A program made the translations under genes and the position numbers. Of a stretch of DNA of 64,000 nucleotides, positions 44,226-53,432 are shown piece by piece (within the stretch, counting starts at the first letter, position 1; each line of letters opens with the position of its first letter). This DNA is from JACVRW01 sp963771715 (GTDB taxonomy: Bacteria; Actinomycetota; Thermoleophilia; Solirubrobacterales; Thermoleophilaceae), in NCBI GenBank assembly GCA_963771715.1, contig CAVYUQ010000010.1, forward strand, positions 124,001 to 188,000, read 5' to 3'. Below the pieces are notes generated by a model. The model saw nothing but the letters and a program-made list of their open reading frames with translations. It was not told the origin of the DNA and did not search any database.

Positions 44226-45155
44226 TTATGTCAACTCGCCTCGCGCCCTCGAGCGCTTCAGTCCCGCCGCGCTGGCGGCATGACCCCGGAGCGCCGGCAG
44301 CGCCGCCCAGGCCTCAAGGGCCGCCTCGCGCGGGTCGAGGGCGAGCGACCGAACGAGCCGCCGAACGGCCGGCGCCACCATGCCGCGGGTGGCGCGGGCG
44401 CGTGCGGCCACGGCGTGCCGGGATGCGCGCGCCCGCCGATCGAACGTGGTGCCGCGCCGCTCGGGATGGCGCTCCAGGTATCCCTCGATCACGCGCCGGA
44501 TGTCGCCGTCGCCGCGCTCGAAGCCCGAGGTCACCGAGCCCTCGTGCTTGCGGTAGTACGTCGCGACCGCCGGATCGGGCCGGACGCGGGCATGCTCGAG
44601 CGCTCGCGCGATGAACTCGAGGTCGTGGCAGACCGGGAAGCTCGGGTCCCAGCGGCCGGCCGCCCGTACGACAGCGGCCGGGAACAGCAGCGACTGGATC
44701 CGGACCCTGAAGTGCCCGAGCACCGCCTCCGCCGCGATCCAACCCTCGAGGCGCGACGACATCGTCCACACCGGCCGCAGCTGCTCGTCGCAGAAAACGG
44801 TGCGCCCGTAGGCGATCACGTCCTCCTCGTCGCCGATCAGGCGCGCCAGCCTGGCCGTGCTCCCCGGCTCGTACGCGTCGTCGGCGTCCACGAAGCGGAT
44901 CAGCCGGCCACGCGCCGCCTCCACTCCCGCGTTGCGGGCCTCCGAGGGGCCGCCGTGGGGGGCTCGGACCAGTCGCAGCGCGGGGTCGCGAACCTCCGCG
45001 AGCAGGTCGTCGAGCGGCTCGGGGTTGCCGTCGTCCACCACGATCAGCTCGAGCTCGCAGTCGCGCTGTGCGAGGGCGCTCCGAACAGCCTCCAGCAACC
45101 AGTCGCGCCGCGGGCGCCACACGGGCATGACGAGGCTGACGAGCGGCGCGGTCAC
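44226..45155 (-). CDS. Family 2 glycosyltransferase
   Basis: 309 residues from GTG 45155 (GTGA overlap with the upstream GT gene). Starts APLVSLVMPVWRPRRDWLLEAV, then LIVVDDGNPEPLDDLL, SEARNAGVEAARGRLIRFVD with the DAD metal-binding motif (VDADDAYEPGS) and VCHDLEFIARAL. GT-A fold enzyme using a nucleotide sugar to extend a polyprenyl-linked oligosaccharide at the cytoplasmic face. The C-terminus is Ala/Arg-rich and helical. Last gene of the leftward exopolysaccharide operon. Confidence 0.88.
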   Translation of the reverse strand: MTAPLVSLVMPVWRPRRDWLLEAVRSALAQRDCELELIVVDDGNPEPLDDLLAEVRDPALRLVRAPHGGPSEARNAGVEAARGRLIRFVDADDAYEPGSTARLARLIGDEEDVIAYGRTVFCDEQLRPVWTMSSRLEGWIAAEAVLGHFRVRIQSLLFPAAVVRAAGRWDPSFPVCHDLEFIARALEHARVRPDPAVATYYRKHEGSVTSGFERGDGDIRRVIEGYLERHPERRGTTFDRRARASRHAVAARARATRGMVAPAVRRLVRSLALDPREAALEAWAALPALRGHAASAAGLKRSRARGELT

Positions 45156-45952
45156 GACGCGGAGATTCTGTCCAGCCGGCGCGACAGCTCGATCAGCTCC
45201 GTGCGCCGGTCCCCGTACAGGCGCTGGAAGTAGACAAAGGCCCGCAGCTGCCGCCACGCCGCTCGCGAGACGGGCCGGCGCCGCGTCTCGCGCCGGTAGC
45301 TGTGGACGACGGTGGCGCCGGGCACGAAGACGATCTCACCGCCGGCGTCCCTGATGCGGAAGCACCAGTCGGCGTCGTCCCAGCCGAGGAAGACGCGATC
45401 GTCGAAGGGCCCGGCCACGCGAGCGAGAGAGGTGCGGAAGAGCTGGCACGCGCCGATCAGGTAGAGCACCGGCCGGGTCGTTTCGTGGTCGAAGTCGGTC
45501 ATCAGGTGACGGCTCACGGTGCGCCGCCGCTCGAAGACGCGATCCAGCGGCGGCCTGCGGAGCAGCGGCAGCAGCCGCGGCGGGAAGCGGCGGCAGGAGC
45601 GCTGAAGCGATCCGTCGTCGTGGACGAGCCGGGGGCCCACCAGTCCCCAGCCCGGATTGCGCTCGAGCGCTTCCACGAGCGAGGGCAGGGCGCCGGGAGT
45701 GAGGGCGGCATCGCTGTCGAGGAAGAGCGTGTAGGGCGTGAGCGACTCGCGGAGCCCGTGGTCGCGCGCCGCGACCCCCAGGTTCTCGTCGAGCTCGATC
45801 ACCCTGACCTCCGGATGCGCGGCTCGCACCCAGCTCGTCGTGTCGTCGCGGGAGGCGTTGTCGACCAGGATCGTCGTGACCGGCGTGCCGGCGTGCCGGC
45901 GTATCGAGTCGAAGCAGCGCTCGAGCTCGGGGCGGACGGAGTGGGCGACCAC
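45152..45952 (-). CDS. Family 2 glycosyltransferase (rhamnosyltransferase-like), start uncertain
   Basis: 266 residues from GTG 45952: VAHSVRPELERCFDSIRRHA, TTILVDNASRDDTTSWV, NLGVAARDHGLRES, LFLDSDAALTPGAL and VFLGWDDADWCFRIRDAGGE mark the WbbL-like GT2 group. The usual first strand (VTIVV) is encoded just upstream in the same frame, but no start codon precedes it before the end of the previous gene; a start overlapping that gene's stop plus a one-base shift near 45965-45980 is possible. Adds a sugar, often rhamnose, to the growing repeat unit. Confidence 0.85.
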   Translation of the reverse strand: MVAHSVRPELERCFDSIRRHAGTPVTTILVDNASRDDTTSWVRAAHPEVRVIELDENLGVAARDHGLRESLTPYTLFLDSDAALTPGALPSLVEALERNPGWGLVGPRLVHDDGSLQRSCRRFPPRLLPLLRRPPLDRVFERRRTVSRHLMTDFDHETTRPVLYLIGACQLFRTSLARVAGPFDDRVFLGWDDADWCFRIRDAGGEIVFVPGATVVHSYRRETRRRPVSRAAWRQLRAFVYFQRLYGDRRTELIELSRRLDRISAS

Positions 45953-45980
45953 GACGATCGTGACCGCCGGGTGGCCGGAC

Positions 45981-47465
45981 TCAGCCGAAGGGGTTGACCG
46001 TTCGATCCGGCACCCGCCTGAGGGAGAAGGGAACCGACAACTCTCCCGCCCGGCCTGACGCCGGCAGGAGCCGTGCGCGCATGAAGCCGCGCTTCGACGT
46101 TCGCAGCTTCCTGGTGAAGATGCCGTGGCGGTCGCTTCGCAGCGTCACGACCTTCTGCCAGCGCCCCCCGCGGCGCCGCTCGATCGCGACCCGGCCGCGC
46201 CGGCCCCACGGCGTCCGCCCCCAGACGAGGACACCCTTCGGGTTCGTGAACGCCACGAAGGGGAAGCGGAAGGCGGTGAACGACGGCTTCGGCCGCCAGC
46301 ACTCCGGTCCCTCGATGCAGGTGAAGTAGAGGCCGGACTGGAAGACGTGCTCGCCCGGAATCGTGCTCCTGGCGTCGCGGATCTGGAACCAGGTCACGAG
46401 CGAGATGCCGTTCTGCCACATCCGGTAGAGCGCCTCCGCAACCCAGCGCTGGTGCAGCTTCATCGGCACGGCGCCCGGGTCGGGAGGGTTCGTATCCCAG
46501 CTGAACTCCGTGACCCACCAGTCGACGCGCCGCCTGCTCACCACGTGCCGCGCCCGCACGGCGGCCCTGAGCAGCCGCCCCATCCTGGGCAGGTCTCCCA
46601 TGGAGATGTCCTGCTTGGAGAGGTTGTGGTGCGTCGGGCCGCCCGCCGTGTAGGGGTGGTGCGTCCAGACGTCGAACTTGATGCGCCTGTGGCAGCCCCG
46701 CTGCGGCCTGTTCCGGTCGTTCATGCAGAGCAGCCGGCGCATGAAGGGCAGCGTGCGGGCCACGTGCGTGCCGGCATTCTCGTTGCCGAACGGGGCGAGC
46801 CCGCCGGCCACGACGAGGTTGTCGGAGCGGACCCCGTGGACCGCGTCCGCGAACGCGTTGACCATCGACCGGTAGATGTCCGGCGACAGCAGCCGGCTCG
46901 AGCGCCGGACCGGCTGCGAGAGCGGCGTGTCGTACTGCGGCCCGAGGTGGCGGAAGTAGTTCGGCTCGTTCCAGGCCTGCCAGTAGCGCACCCGCGGCAG
47001 GCCTCCGTAGGAGCCGCTGTACCGCCTCGCTGCGGCGCGCGCGAACAGGGCGAACTCGGTCGGACTCGGCCGCCGCGTTCCCTCGAGGCCCTCGCCGGAC
47101 CCCTCGGCCCAGGGCGGCGCGCCCTCGATGCTCAGGATCGGCTCGAGCCCGTGTGCCTTGGCAACCCGGACCTGCTGATCGACCAGGCTCCAGTCGTACG
47201 CGGGATCGGCCGGGTTCGCGGGATCGGCGGGCCTGGCCCCGGGAGCGGTCCGCCTCCAGATCGAGTAGAACCTGATCGCCGTGGCACCCGCCGCGTGGAC
47301 GTCCGTGTAGACGGCGGGCATCCACTCCGGCACGTTGAACGGCCCGGCATCCACGACCGCCGTCCGCAGCGGCCGGCTAGCCCCCGCGGATGCCGGGAGG
47401 AGCAGCGCCGCGGCGAGCGCAGCGACCGCCAGCAGCACGCACGACCTGGCGCCAAGCGGCCTCAT
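45981..47465 (-). CDS. Secreted clan-A glycoside hydrolase, exopolysaccharide-linked
   Basis: 494 residues from ATG 47465, which overlaps the upstream ligase gene by 4 bp (ATGA). Signal peptide (CVLLAVAALAAALLLPASAGA), TIM barrel with YWQAWNEPNYFRHLGP (acid/base Glu near 165) and WWVTEFSWDTNPPD (nucleophile near 319), then a small C-terminal Arg-rich beta domain (GRVAIERRRGGRWQKVVTLR). GH39/GH5-like; likely trims or releases the polymer made by its neighbours. It shares architecture with the riboswitch-controlled enzyme at 42479. Confidence 0.87.
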   Translation of the reverse strand: MRPLGARSCVLLAVAALAAALLLPASAGASRPLRTAVVDAGPFNVPEWMPAVYTDVHAAGATAIRFYSIWRRTAPGARPADPANPADPAYDWSLVDQQVRVAKAHGLEPILSIEGAPPWAEGSGEGLEGTRRPSPTEFALFARAAARRYSGSYGGLPRVRYWQAWNEPNYFRHLGPQYDTPLSQPVRRSSRLLSPDIYRSMVNAFADAVHGVRSDNLVVAGGLAPFGNENAGTHVARTLPFMRRLLCMNDRNRPQRGCHRRIKFDVWTHHPYTAGGPTHHNLSKQDISMGDLPRMGRLLRAAVRARHVVSRRRVDWWVTEFSWDTNPPDPGAVPMKLHQRWVAEALYRMWQNGISLVTWFQIRDARSTIPGEHVFQSGLYFTCIEGPECWRPKPSFTAFRFPFVAFTNPKGVLVWGRTPWGRRGRVAIERRRGGRWQKVVTLRSDRHGIFTRKLRTSKRGFMRARLLPASGRAGELSVPFSLRRVPDRTVNPFG

Positions 47466-49495
47466 TGCCGCTCGCCCTTGCGCAGCGACGCGAGCAGTGG
47501 CGAGCGCGGGTTCAGCTCGATCGCGCGGTCGAGCTTCGCGCTCGCCTGGTTTGCGAGCCCGGACTCGCCGTCGATGCGAGCGGAGGTGAGCCACAGTCGC
47601 CAGTCAAGCGGATCTCGCTCGATGGCGTCGGCAATTGCGGAGCGGGCGGACCGGAGCTCGCCTCGACGCTCGTCCACGAGCGCCAGCTGGAGGTGCGGAG
47701 ACGCCGCCCACGGCTGGACGCTCCGGGCGCTGAGCGCGGCTGTGCGTGCGCCGTCGAGATTCCCCGCGGCGAAGCGGTGCTGGCTGCGACGGATGTCGTC
47801 CTGCGCCAGGAACGGAATGCCCTGCGCCACGATCAGGCAGAGGCAGGCCGCCGCCACACCCGCGCGCAGCACGACCGACCGGCGCGGGCGGCCCGGCGCG
47901 GTCGCGGCCGCCGCCGTGGCCGTGGCCGGCCCGGTCAGGACCGCCAGTGCGACGATCGCCACCAGCGGCACCACGGTTAGCTGCCAGATCCAGTCGATCC
48001 CGGCCGCGAACGCGAATGCGATCACGACCGCGGTCAGGGCCGCGATCACGTTGCGGTCATGCGCGCGCGCCGCGCGCAGCCGCGCGGCGGCCGCCACGAG
48101 GCCCGTCAGGAGGAAGCCGAGCAGCAGCGCCAGGCCCACGGCACCCAGCTCCCCGAGCGTCTCCAGGTAGAGCGAGTGCGCGTGCCGCGTGAAGTAGGAC
48201 ACCGAGCCGTGCTGGGCCCACCATGCCTCGTACGAGCCCGGGCCCCTTCCGACGAGCGGCCGCGTCTCGAACTCGTCGACGGCCGCGCCCCAGAACTGCC
48301 AGCGGCCGTTGCCGGTGGAGCTGAACAGGTGGCGCGAGGTGGGGGAGAGCCGCGGCGTGTCCGCGGCCCCGCCGCTCCCAGCCGAGCTCTCGACCTGGGC
48401 GAACGGGTTCCTCGGGGGCTGCTTGAAGCTGTCGAGGCGCTCCGCCGGATCCGCCGCGACCACAGCAGCGGCCACCAGTAGGAGCGCGCCTCCCGCCAGC
48501 GCCAGCCGCGGAATTCGAATCCTGGGGGCTGGGAGCGATACCCGCGAGACGAGCCAATGGGCCACGCCGGCGAGCAGGCAGATGCCGGCGATGAGCGCCG
48601 CCGCGCTCCGTCCCTGGGCCGCGACCCCGTGCGCCTGGAGGTTCCCGTCGGCCAGCTCCGATCTCGCCGCGAGCACGGCCACGGCCGCCGCGGCGCCGCT
48701 CGCGAGAACCGCAAGCGCGGCAACGGCGCGCAGACGATCGCGGCACAACACCACGAAGACGAGCGTGCCCAGCGCCGCGGTGCCGAGCCCGCCGCGGGAG
48801 GACGTGAGGTACAGCGTGGCGGCGAGCGCGGGGGTGGAGGCCATTGCGAGCGCGCGCCCGAGGGCCGATCGCGCGTCCAGGGCGGCGCGCAGCAGCAGCG
48901 GAAACCCGAGCCCGACGAAGATGCCGAGGCCGTTCCAGTAGTCGAGCGGATAGCCGAGGTAACGGGTGCCGCTCGGGAAGAAGCTCGACACGCCGCGGTC
49001 GCCGATCAGGTCGGGGAACAGCCGGCTCGTGAGTGCCAGCAGCCCGATTGCGGCGATCCCCAGCGCCAGCCCGTCCGCCCAGCGGGCGCCGCTCCCTCGC
49101 CGCGAGGCCAGCACGACCATCGCGAACACGGCCAGGTAGAACGCCGTCCGGTTGACCTCGGTGAACGCGCGCTCCGCGCTGTCCGACCACGAGATGGCGA
49201 TGGCGGTCCAGGCGAGCAGCGCAGCGAGCGCCCCGGCGCCGGCCAGAGCGGCTCGGGGCGGCCGCTCGAGCGGCCACACCACGGCGCCGACCGCGACGGC
49301 GATGGCCCACCAGGCCGCGATCGCGAACGAGCTGCGGACCGTGATGTCATAGCCGCCGCTCTGGAAGGCGAGCGCGAAGACGGCGATGGCGAGTCCGGCC
49401 ACGAGCCCATGGCGCCGCAGCGTCGCGGCCGCGCGTGTGCCCAGGACATTGGGGACCCGCGCGCGCTCCCGGATCGGGGAGCTAGGCGCCGGCAC
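47462..49495 (-). CDS. Wzy-like O-antigen ligase/polymerase with C-terminal TPR
   Basis: 677 residues: about twelve membrane helices, a large extracytoplasmic loop containing LVGRGPGSYEAWWAQHGS and RHAHSLYLETLGELGAVGLA (the Wzy_C signature with conserved Arg/His), and a soluble TPR-like tail (AAGNLDGARTAALSARSVQP, RSAIADAIERDPLDWRLWL). Joins lipid-linked repeat units or attaches them to an acceptor outside the membrane. It overlaps neighbours on both sides (4 and 14 bp), the core of the leftward operon 50066-44226. Confidence 0.9.
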   Translation of the reverse strand: MPAPSSPIRERARVPNVLGTRAAATLRRHGLVAGLAIAVFALAFQSGGYDITVRSSFAIAAWWAIAVAVGAVVWPLERPPRAALAGAGALAALLAWTAIAISWSDSAERAFTEVNRTAFYLAVFAMVVLASRRGSGARWADGLALGIAAIGLLALTSRLFPDLIGDRGVSSFFPSGTRYLGYPLDYWNGLGIFVGLGFPLLLRAALDARSALGRALAMASTPALAATLYLTSSRGGLGTAALGTLVFVVLCRDRLRAVAALAVLASGAAAAVAVLAARSELADGNLQAHGVAAQGRSAAALIAGICLLAGVAHWLVSRVSLPAPRIRIPRLALAGGALLLVAAAVVAADPAERLDSFKQPPRNPFAQVESSAGSGGAADTPRLSPTSRHLFSSTGNGRWQFWGAAVDEFETRPLVGRGPGSYEAWWAQHGSVSYFTRHAHSLYLETLGELGAVGLALLLGFLLTGLVAAAARLRAARAHDRNVIAALTAVVIAFAFAAGIDWIWQLTVVPLVAIVALAVLTGPATATAAAATAPGRPRRSVVLRAGVAAACLCLIVAQGIPFLAQDDIRRSQHRFAAGNLDGARTAALSARSVQPWAASPHLQLALVDERRGELRSARSAIADAIERDPLDWRLWLTSARIDGESGLANQASAKLDRAIELNPRSPLLASLRKGERQ

Positions 49496-50066
49496 GCTGC
49501 CGGTTGGCGACGGCGGTGCTCAGCACGGCCGCCGTGATCAGGAGGAGCCCAAGGCCGAGCAGCAACGGATTCGCCGGCTCGCCCGCATCCGCGGCGGCGG
49601 GAGCGCTGGGAAGCACGGGCTGGGCGGGTGCAGCCGGCGCCGGGGCGCGGTACGGGTGCGTCGGCAGGTGCGGACGCCTGTGCTTCTTCCTGTGTGGCTT
49701 CGGCGCGGCTGGGGCCGCTTCGGCCGGCTCGCTCGTCTGCGCCGGGGCGACGGGGGCCACCGGCGTGGGGGCGGGAGCCGCCGGGGCCGGCGTTCCGGTC
49801 CCCTGCCCGCCCGCGGCCGGCGACTGTCCGCCGCCTGTGGGGATGCTCTCCACGTACTCGTTGGGGGCCGACGTGGGCTCCGGGCTCGTGGGGGCCGGCG
49901 TGGTCTCGGTCGGCGTGGTTTGCGTCTGCGTGGTCTCAGCCGGAGTCGTCTCAGTGGGAGTGGTCGTCGCCTGAGGCGGCGTCTCCGTGGTCTGGCCATA
50001 GGCCGGCACGACGACGCTCACACTTAGCGCCGCGGCGACAAGAACCGCACGTGCCGAGTCAGTCAC
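49482..50066 (-). CDS. Mucin-like Thr/Pro-rich membrane-anchored protein
   Basis: 194 residues from GTG 50066. Signal peptide (AVLVAAALSVSVVVPAYGQ), a dense Thr/Pro region of TTPTETTPAE-type repeats, a Pro/Ala region, a basic KPHRKKHRR patch, and a C-terminal helix LLLGLGLLLITAAVLSTAVA. No LPxTG motif. The Thr-rich part is a likely O-glycosylation target or wall-spanning stalk. First gene of the exopolysaccharide operon, overlapping the ligase gene by 14 bp. Confidence 0.75.
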   Translation of the reverse strand: MTDSARAVLVAAALSVSVVVPAYGQTTETPPQATTTPTETTPAETTQTQTTPTETTPAPTSPEPTSAPNEYVESIPTGGGQSPAAGGQGTGTPAPAAPAPTPVAPVAPAQTSEPAEAAPAAPKPHRKKHRRPHLPTHPYRAPAPAAPAQPVLPSAPAAADAGEPANPLLLGLGLLLITAAVLSTAVANRQRAGA

Positions 50067-50175
50067 CGAGAGAGATCCCTTCGAGCCCGAGTCGCCGGGC
50101 TGTCCAGCCCGCCGCCATACCTTGGTTCTGGATAACACAGGAGAGGCGGTTCGGCAAGCCGGATAGCTTTCGGTC

Positions 50176-51057
50176 ATGCGGCGCCGTAGAGAGGCCCTCG
50201 AACAGCTCCGCGGGGAGGTGGAGGCCCTCGCCGCGACTGCCGAGCGGCTCAGAGCGGACCTCGCCATGTGGCAGGAGCTCGCCGCGCCCGGCCCTGAGCG
50301 GCCGCTGATCCTCGGAGCGCGGGGCGCCACGGCGGACGGCCGCGGCAGGCGGCGCGTCCTCTGCTCGCTCGGAGTGGGCCCGTACGTGGACCTGCTGTCG
50401 ATCTCGTCGATCACGTTCGAGGCCTACGCGGCCCTGCACGGATACGACCTCAGGCTCGAAACCGAGCTGCTCGACCCGGGGCGGCCGCCCGCCTGGAGCA
50501 AGATCGCTCTCGTCCGAGAGCTGCTCGAGCGATACGACGAAGTGCTGTGGGTGGACGCGGATGCGATCTTCCTCGACATCTCCAAGGACATCGCCGAGCT
50601 CGTGCGCCCGGACAAGGACCTCTACCTGGTCGAACACGTCTTCGAGCAGGACGATTCGTGGCGGTCGGCCAACACCGGCGTCTTCCTGGTCCGTTCCACC
50701 CGCTGGGCGCGGCGGTTCCTCGACCGGGTCTGGGCATCCGAGCAGTACATCGACCATCCGTGGTGGGAGAACGCCGCGGTGCTCGACCTGCTCGGCTACG
50801 AGCTGCCGCCCGACCTGATGCCGCCGCGCAAGGTGCGCGAGACGGACTTCGACGCGCACGTGGAGTTGATCGGGCTCGAGTGGAACAGCACGGCGGGGGC
50901 ATCGCTCGTCGACCGGCCGCGGATCCGTCACCACGGCAGGGCGGAGATTTCCGAGCTCAGGCAGCGCTTGCTGGAGGACCTGATCACATTCAGGCGGAAT
51001 CTCGCGTCTGCCGCCGCGCCCGCCGCCACGCCAGCAGGGCCCGCGGCGCAGCCGTGA
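50176..51057 (+). CDS. GT34-like glycosyltransferase (galactosyl transferase GMA12/MNN10 fold)
   Basis: 293 residues. A coiled N-terminal helix (ALEQLRGEVEALAATAERLR) precedes a GT-A domain: RRVLCSLGVGPYVDLLSISS, AWSKIALVRELLERYDEVLW, the metal-binding WVDADAIFLD (near 126), NTGVFLVRSTRWARRFLD and HPWWENAAVLDLL. Related enzymes add hexoses to glycans. It could belong to the exopolysaccharide locus or serve the RiPP locus to the right; its end overlaps the converging nucleotidyltransferase gene by 68 bp. Confidence 0.8.
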   Translation: MRRRREALEQLRGEVEALAATAERLRADLAMWQELAAPGPERPLILGARGATADGRGRRRVLCSLGVGPYVDLLSISSITFEAYAALHGYDLRLETELLDPGRPPAWSKIALVRELLERYDEVLWVDADAIFLDISKDIAELVRPDKDLYLVEHVFEQDDSWRSANTGVFLVRSTRWARRFLDRVWASEQYIDHPWWENAAVLDLLGYELPPDLMPPRKVRETDFDAHVELIGLEWNSTAGASLVDRPRIRHHGRAEISELRQRLLEDLITFRRNLASAAAPAATPAGPAAQP

Positions 51058-51976
51058 CCAGCCACGCGACACGCCGCAGGTAGGCGAGCGCGAGTCCCGC
51101 GCGACCGCGGCGCGCGACCGGGTACCAGACGCGCATGAAATCCGGCCCGGGGAACAGCCTGGGAACGATGATGCGGAGCTTGGCGCGCAGCCCCTCGGCC
51201 TTCGACAGCCGGTCCAGCGTCCAGGCCGAGTAGGGCGCCGAGTCGGCGAGCAGGGCCGCCTCCACGCTGTGCTCGGCCGCGAGCTCCAGGGTCTCGGCAA
51301 GGGCGGCCCCGGCGGGCAGCCGCCTCAGCCCCGCGGCGAACGCGGCCTGCGCGCCGAGCCGCCCGGCGAGCCCTCGCGCGGCCTCCCAGGTGACGACCGG
51401 CAGCCGCTCGAGCGCCCGCGAGAGGTCGATCAGCGTCTTCCTGCTGCCGGGGCCGGGCAGCGCAGCGTGGAGCGCCACGTGAAGCGCCCGCGCCGGCTCG
51501 GACAGGATCTCGACCTCGGTCCCCCCGACCTGCATCGAATCGGTGTCCGCTGCCAGCACCGCCCACGGGTCGACGCCGCTCGCCTCGACGCCGCCCAGCG
51601 TCCAGTGCAGGTCCACGTGCATCCGGTCCTCGGGTCGCACCCATACGGTCGCGTGGGCAACGACGCCCTCGGGCTCGCGCCCCGAGCGCTGCCGGTAGCC
51701 AAGCGCCTCCAGCACCTGCCCCGCCCGCTGCCCATCCTGCTTCGGGATCAGCAGGTCGATGTCCCCGTAGAGCCGCGGCTCGCCGCTCTCGTAGAGCCAG
51801 GCGTCGAACGACGGGCCCTTGAGCACGATCGCGCGCACGTCCGCATCGCCGAGGGCGACGACCGCCTCGGCGGTCGCCCTGTCGATCGCCAGACCGAGCA
51901 CGGCCGCCCTGAATGGGTCCCAGGGCAGCGCCTCGGAGCTGTCGGCCGGATCGCGGGGCGCAGGGGGGTCGTCCAC
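50990..51976 (-). CDS. Lasso-cluster-type nucleotidyltransferase (NTP_transf_5 family)
   Basis: About 328 residues from GTG 51976. IVLKGPSFDAWLYESGEPRL leads into YGDIDLLIPKQD, the Asp-x-Asp nucleotidyltransferase signature (near 72), then VAHATVWVRPEDRMHVDLHW. PF14907-like enzymes occur in lasso-peptide clusters; one studied homologue adds sugars to a phosphorylated C-terminal Ser together with an HPr-like kinase. A kinase of that type lies across the divergent promoter (52455), so the same two-step tailoring is likely. The start is uncertain: the frame is open to 52159. Confidence 0.8.
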   Translation of the reverse strand: MDDPPAPRDPADSSEALPWDPFRAAVLGLAIDRATAEAVVALGDADVRAIVLKGPSFDAWLYESGEPRLYGDIDLLIPKQDGQRAGQVLEALGYRQRSGREPEGVVAHATVWVRPEDRMHVDLHWTLGGVEASGVDPWAVLAADTDSMQVGGTEVEILSEPARALHVALHAALPGPGSRKTLIDLSRALERLPVVTWEAARGLAGRLGAQAAFAAGLRRLPAGAALAETLELAAEHSVEAALLADSAPYSAWTLDRLSKAEGLRAKLRIIVPRLFPGPDFMRVWYPVARRGRAGLALAYLRRVAWLVTAAPRALLAWRRARRQTRDSA

Positions 51977-52044
51977 TCCTCGTGGCGATGCTATCGGCGT
52001 TTGTTCGATGCGCGGTATGGCGGGTGTCGTTCTAAGCTGACCCC

Positions 52045-52458
52045 GTGGCCCGGTTTCATCCCGCGAACCTGCGAGCCGCTTGGTGGGCGCTTCGGACCGC
52101 GCGGCGCACGCGCCGCAAGCTGGACCACGCAGGGCTCGATTCGGCGCTCGCGCCGCCACCCCCGCCGCCGCTCCCGCCGGCTGCCGTGCGTGGCGTGCGT
52201 GCCGCTCTCCGCCGCATGGGGGAGACCTGCCTCGTCAACTCCATCGTGCTCCAGGCGTGGGAGGCAGCGCACGGCCGGCGGCGGGACCTCGTGATCGGAA
52301 CGACGGGGCCCGAGGGCTTCCATGCACACGCGTGGCTCGACGGAGACCCGGTCGTTCCCGCGTCCGAGCCCGAGCTCGAGGCCGTGCGGACCTTCAGCGA
52401 GCTCTTGCGGCGCCCTGCCCCTGAGTACGGGCGCGCGGGATCCGGGCAAGCGCATTGA
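52045..52458 (+). CDS. Lasso peptide biosynthesis B2 protein (leader peptidase)
   Basis: 137 residues. A basic helical start, a Pro8 run, then the transglutaminase-like core: RMGETCLVNSIVLQAWEAAHG (Cys62 nucleophile), DLVIGTTGPEGFHAHAWLDG (His95 and a nearby Asp). This is the B2 (Transglut_core3) signature; B2 cuts the leader off the precursor, guided by B1. The family is normally about 140 residues, so it is full length. GTG start; its stop overlaps the kinase TTG (TTGA). First gene of the rightward RiPP operon. Confidence 0.9.
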   Translation: MARFHPANLRAAWWALRTARRTRRKLDHAGLDSALAPPPPPPLPPAAVRGVRAALRRMGETCLVNSIVLQAWEAAHGRRRDLVIGTTGPEGFHAHAWLDGDPVVPASEPELEAVRTFSELLRRPAPEYGRAGSGQAH

Positions 52459-53432
52459 TCGACGGCACAGCTCAGCTCTACGAGATCCACGGACTCGTCG
52501 TGGAGTCGGAGATCGTCCTGCACGCGGGCGCGGCCGACCCCGGCGCCGTGCCCGATTACCGCGTTCGCGTGGGCGAGCCGGTGGACTGCCCTCCCTCGCC
52601 GCCGCCGGGCACGCTCCTCGGCGGGTTCGGCGACGACGGCTTCGGATACTGGGTCGCCGAGGATCCGCTCGAGCCGAGCCGCTGGACCATTCGCTACGCG
52701 GGGATCTGCGAGGCCGCGCTCGACCGCGAGGGGCGCACGCTCACGGTCCACGGGGCCATCGGAGGCGAACCGGGAATGCTGCCCGTCTTCCTCGAGGGCA
52801 GCCTGCTCGCGCACGTGCTCACGGCCGAGGGGCTGCTCGTGCTTCATGCGAGCGCCGTCGAGCTGGGAGGGGAGGCGCTCGCGATCGTCGGACCATCGGG
52901 ATGGGGGAAGTCGACTCTCGCGGCCCTGTTCTGCGCCGCCGGCGCCCAGCTCGTGGCCGATGACGCGCTGCGCGTGGACGTGAGCGGCTCGCGCGCGACG
53001 TGCTACCCCGGGAGCCGGCGGCTGCGCCTCAGGGAGGCCGCGGCGCCGCTCGGGCACGCGATCGAGGGAGCCGCGGTCACGCAGACGGTCGACGGCCGCA
53101 CGGCCGTGCGCCCTTCGGCCCTCGTGGAGAAGCCGCTGGCCCTTCGGGCGGCGCTGATCCCGCAGCCGTCGCGCGAGGCCACGCGCCTCGAGGTGGAGCG
53201 GCTCGGACCGACCGAGGCGGTTCAGGAGCTCCTCAGCTACCCGCGCCTCGCGAGGTGGGAGTCACCCGAGCAGATCGGCCGCCTGTTCGCGCTCACGGCC
53301 GATGTGGCCGCGGCCGTGCCCGTCTATCGCGCCACGGTGCCGTGGGGGCCGCCGTTTCCGCCTGGTCTCGCGGACGAGCTGTTCGCGAGCGTCGGGTTCG
53401 ACGCAGCGAGCAGGCGGCGAGAGCCGGCTTGA
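52455..53432 (+). CDS. HPr-kinase-like lasso peptide kinase
   Basis: 325 residues. N-terminal beta-rich part, then Walker A IVGPSGWGKSTLAALF (near 145) and GAQLVADDALRVDVSG, matching the GxSGxGKS and LVADD motifs of HPr kinase C-terminal domains. Homologues in lasso clusters phosphorylate the C-terminal Ser of the precursor. Here the precursor ends S-G-S-G, giving Ser targets next to but not at the last residue. Coupled on both sides by TTGA overlaps (B2 before, cyclase after). No HPr or PTS gene is near, against a carbon-regulation role. Confidence 0.87.
   Translation: MIDGTAQLYEIHGLVVESEIVLHAGAADPGAVPDYRVRVGEPVDCPPSPPPGTLLGGFGDDGFGYWVAEDPLEPSRWTIRYAGICEAALDREGRTLTVHGAIGGEPGMLPVFLEGSLLAHVLTAEGLLVLHASAVELGGEALAIVGPSGWGKSTLAALFCAAGAQLVADDALRVDVSGSRATCYPGSRRLRLREAAAPLGHAIEGAAVTQTVDGRTAVRPSALVEKPLALRAALIPQPSREATRLEVERLGPTEAVQELLSYPRLARWESPEQIGRLFALTADVAAAVPVYRATVPWGPPFPPGLADELFASVGFDAASRRREPA

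Noticed and set aside
46125..48170. A 681-residue plus-strand open frame across the exopolysaccharide operon
   Set aside because: Antisense to two well-supported genes, with biased composition and no motif.
52455..53432. HPr kinase/phosphorylase of carbon catabolite control
   Set aside because: No HPr, EI or PTS genes nearby, and it is translationally coupled to lasso B2 and cyclase genes, so a peptide kinase fits better.
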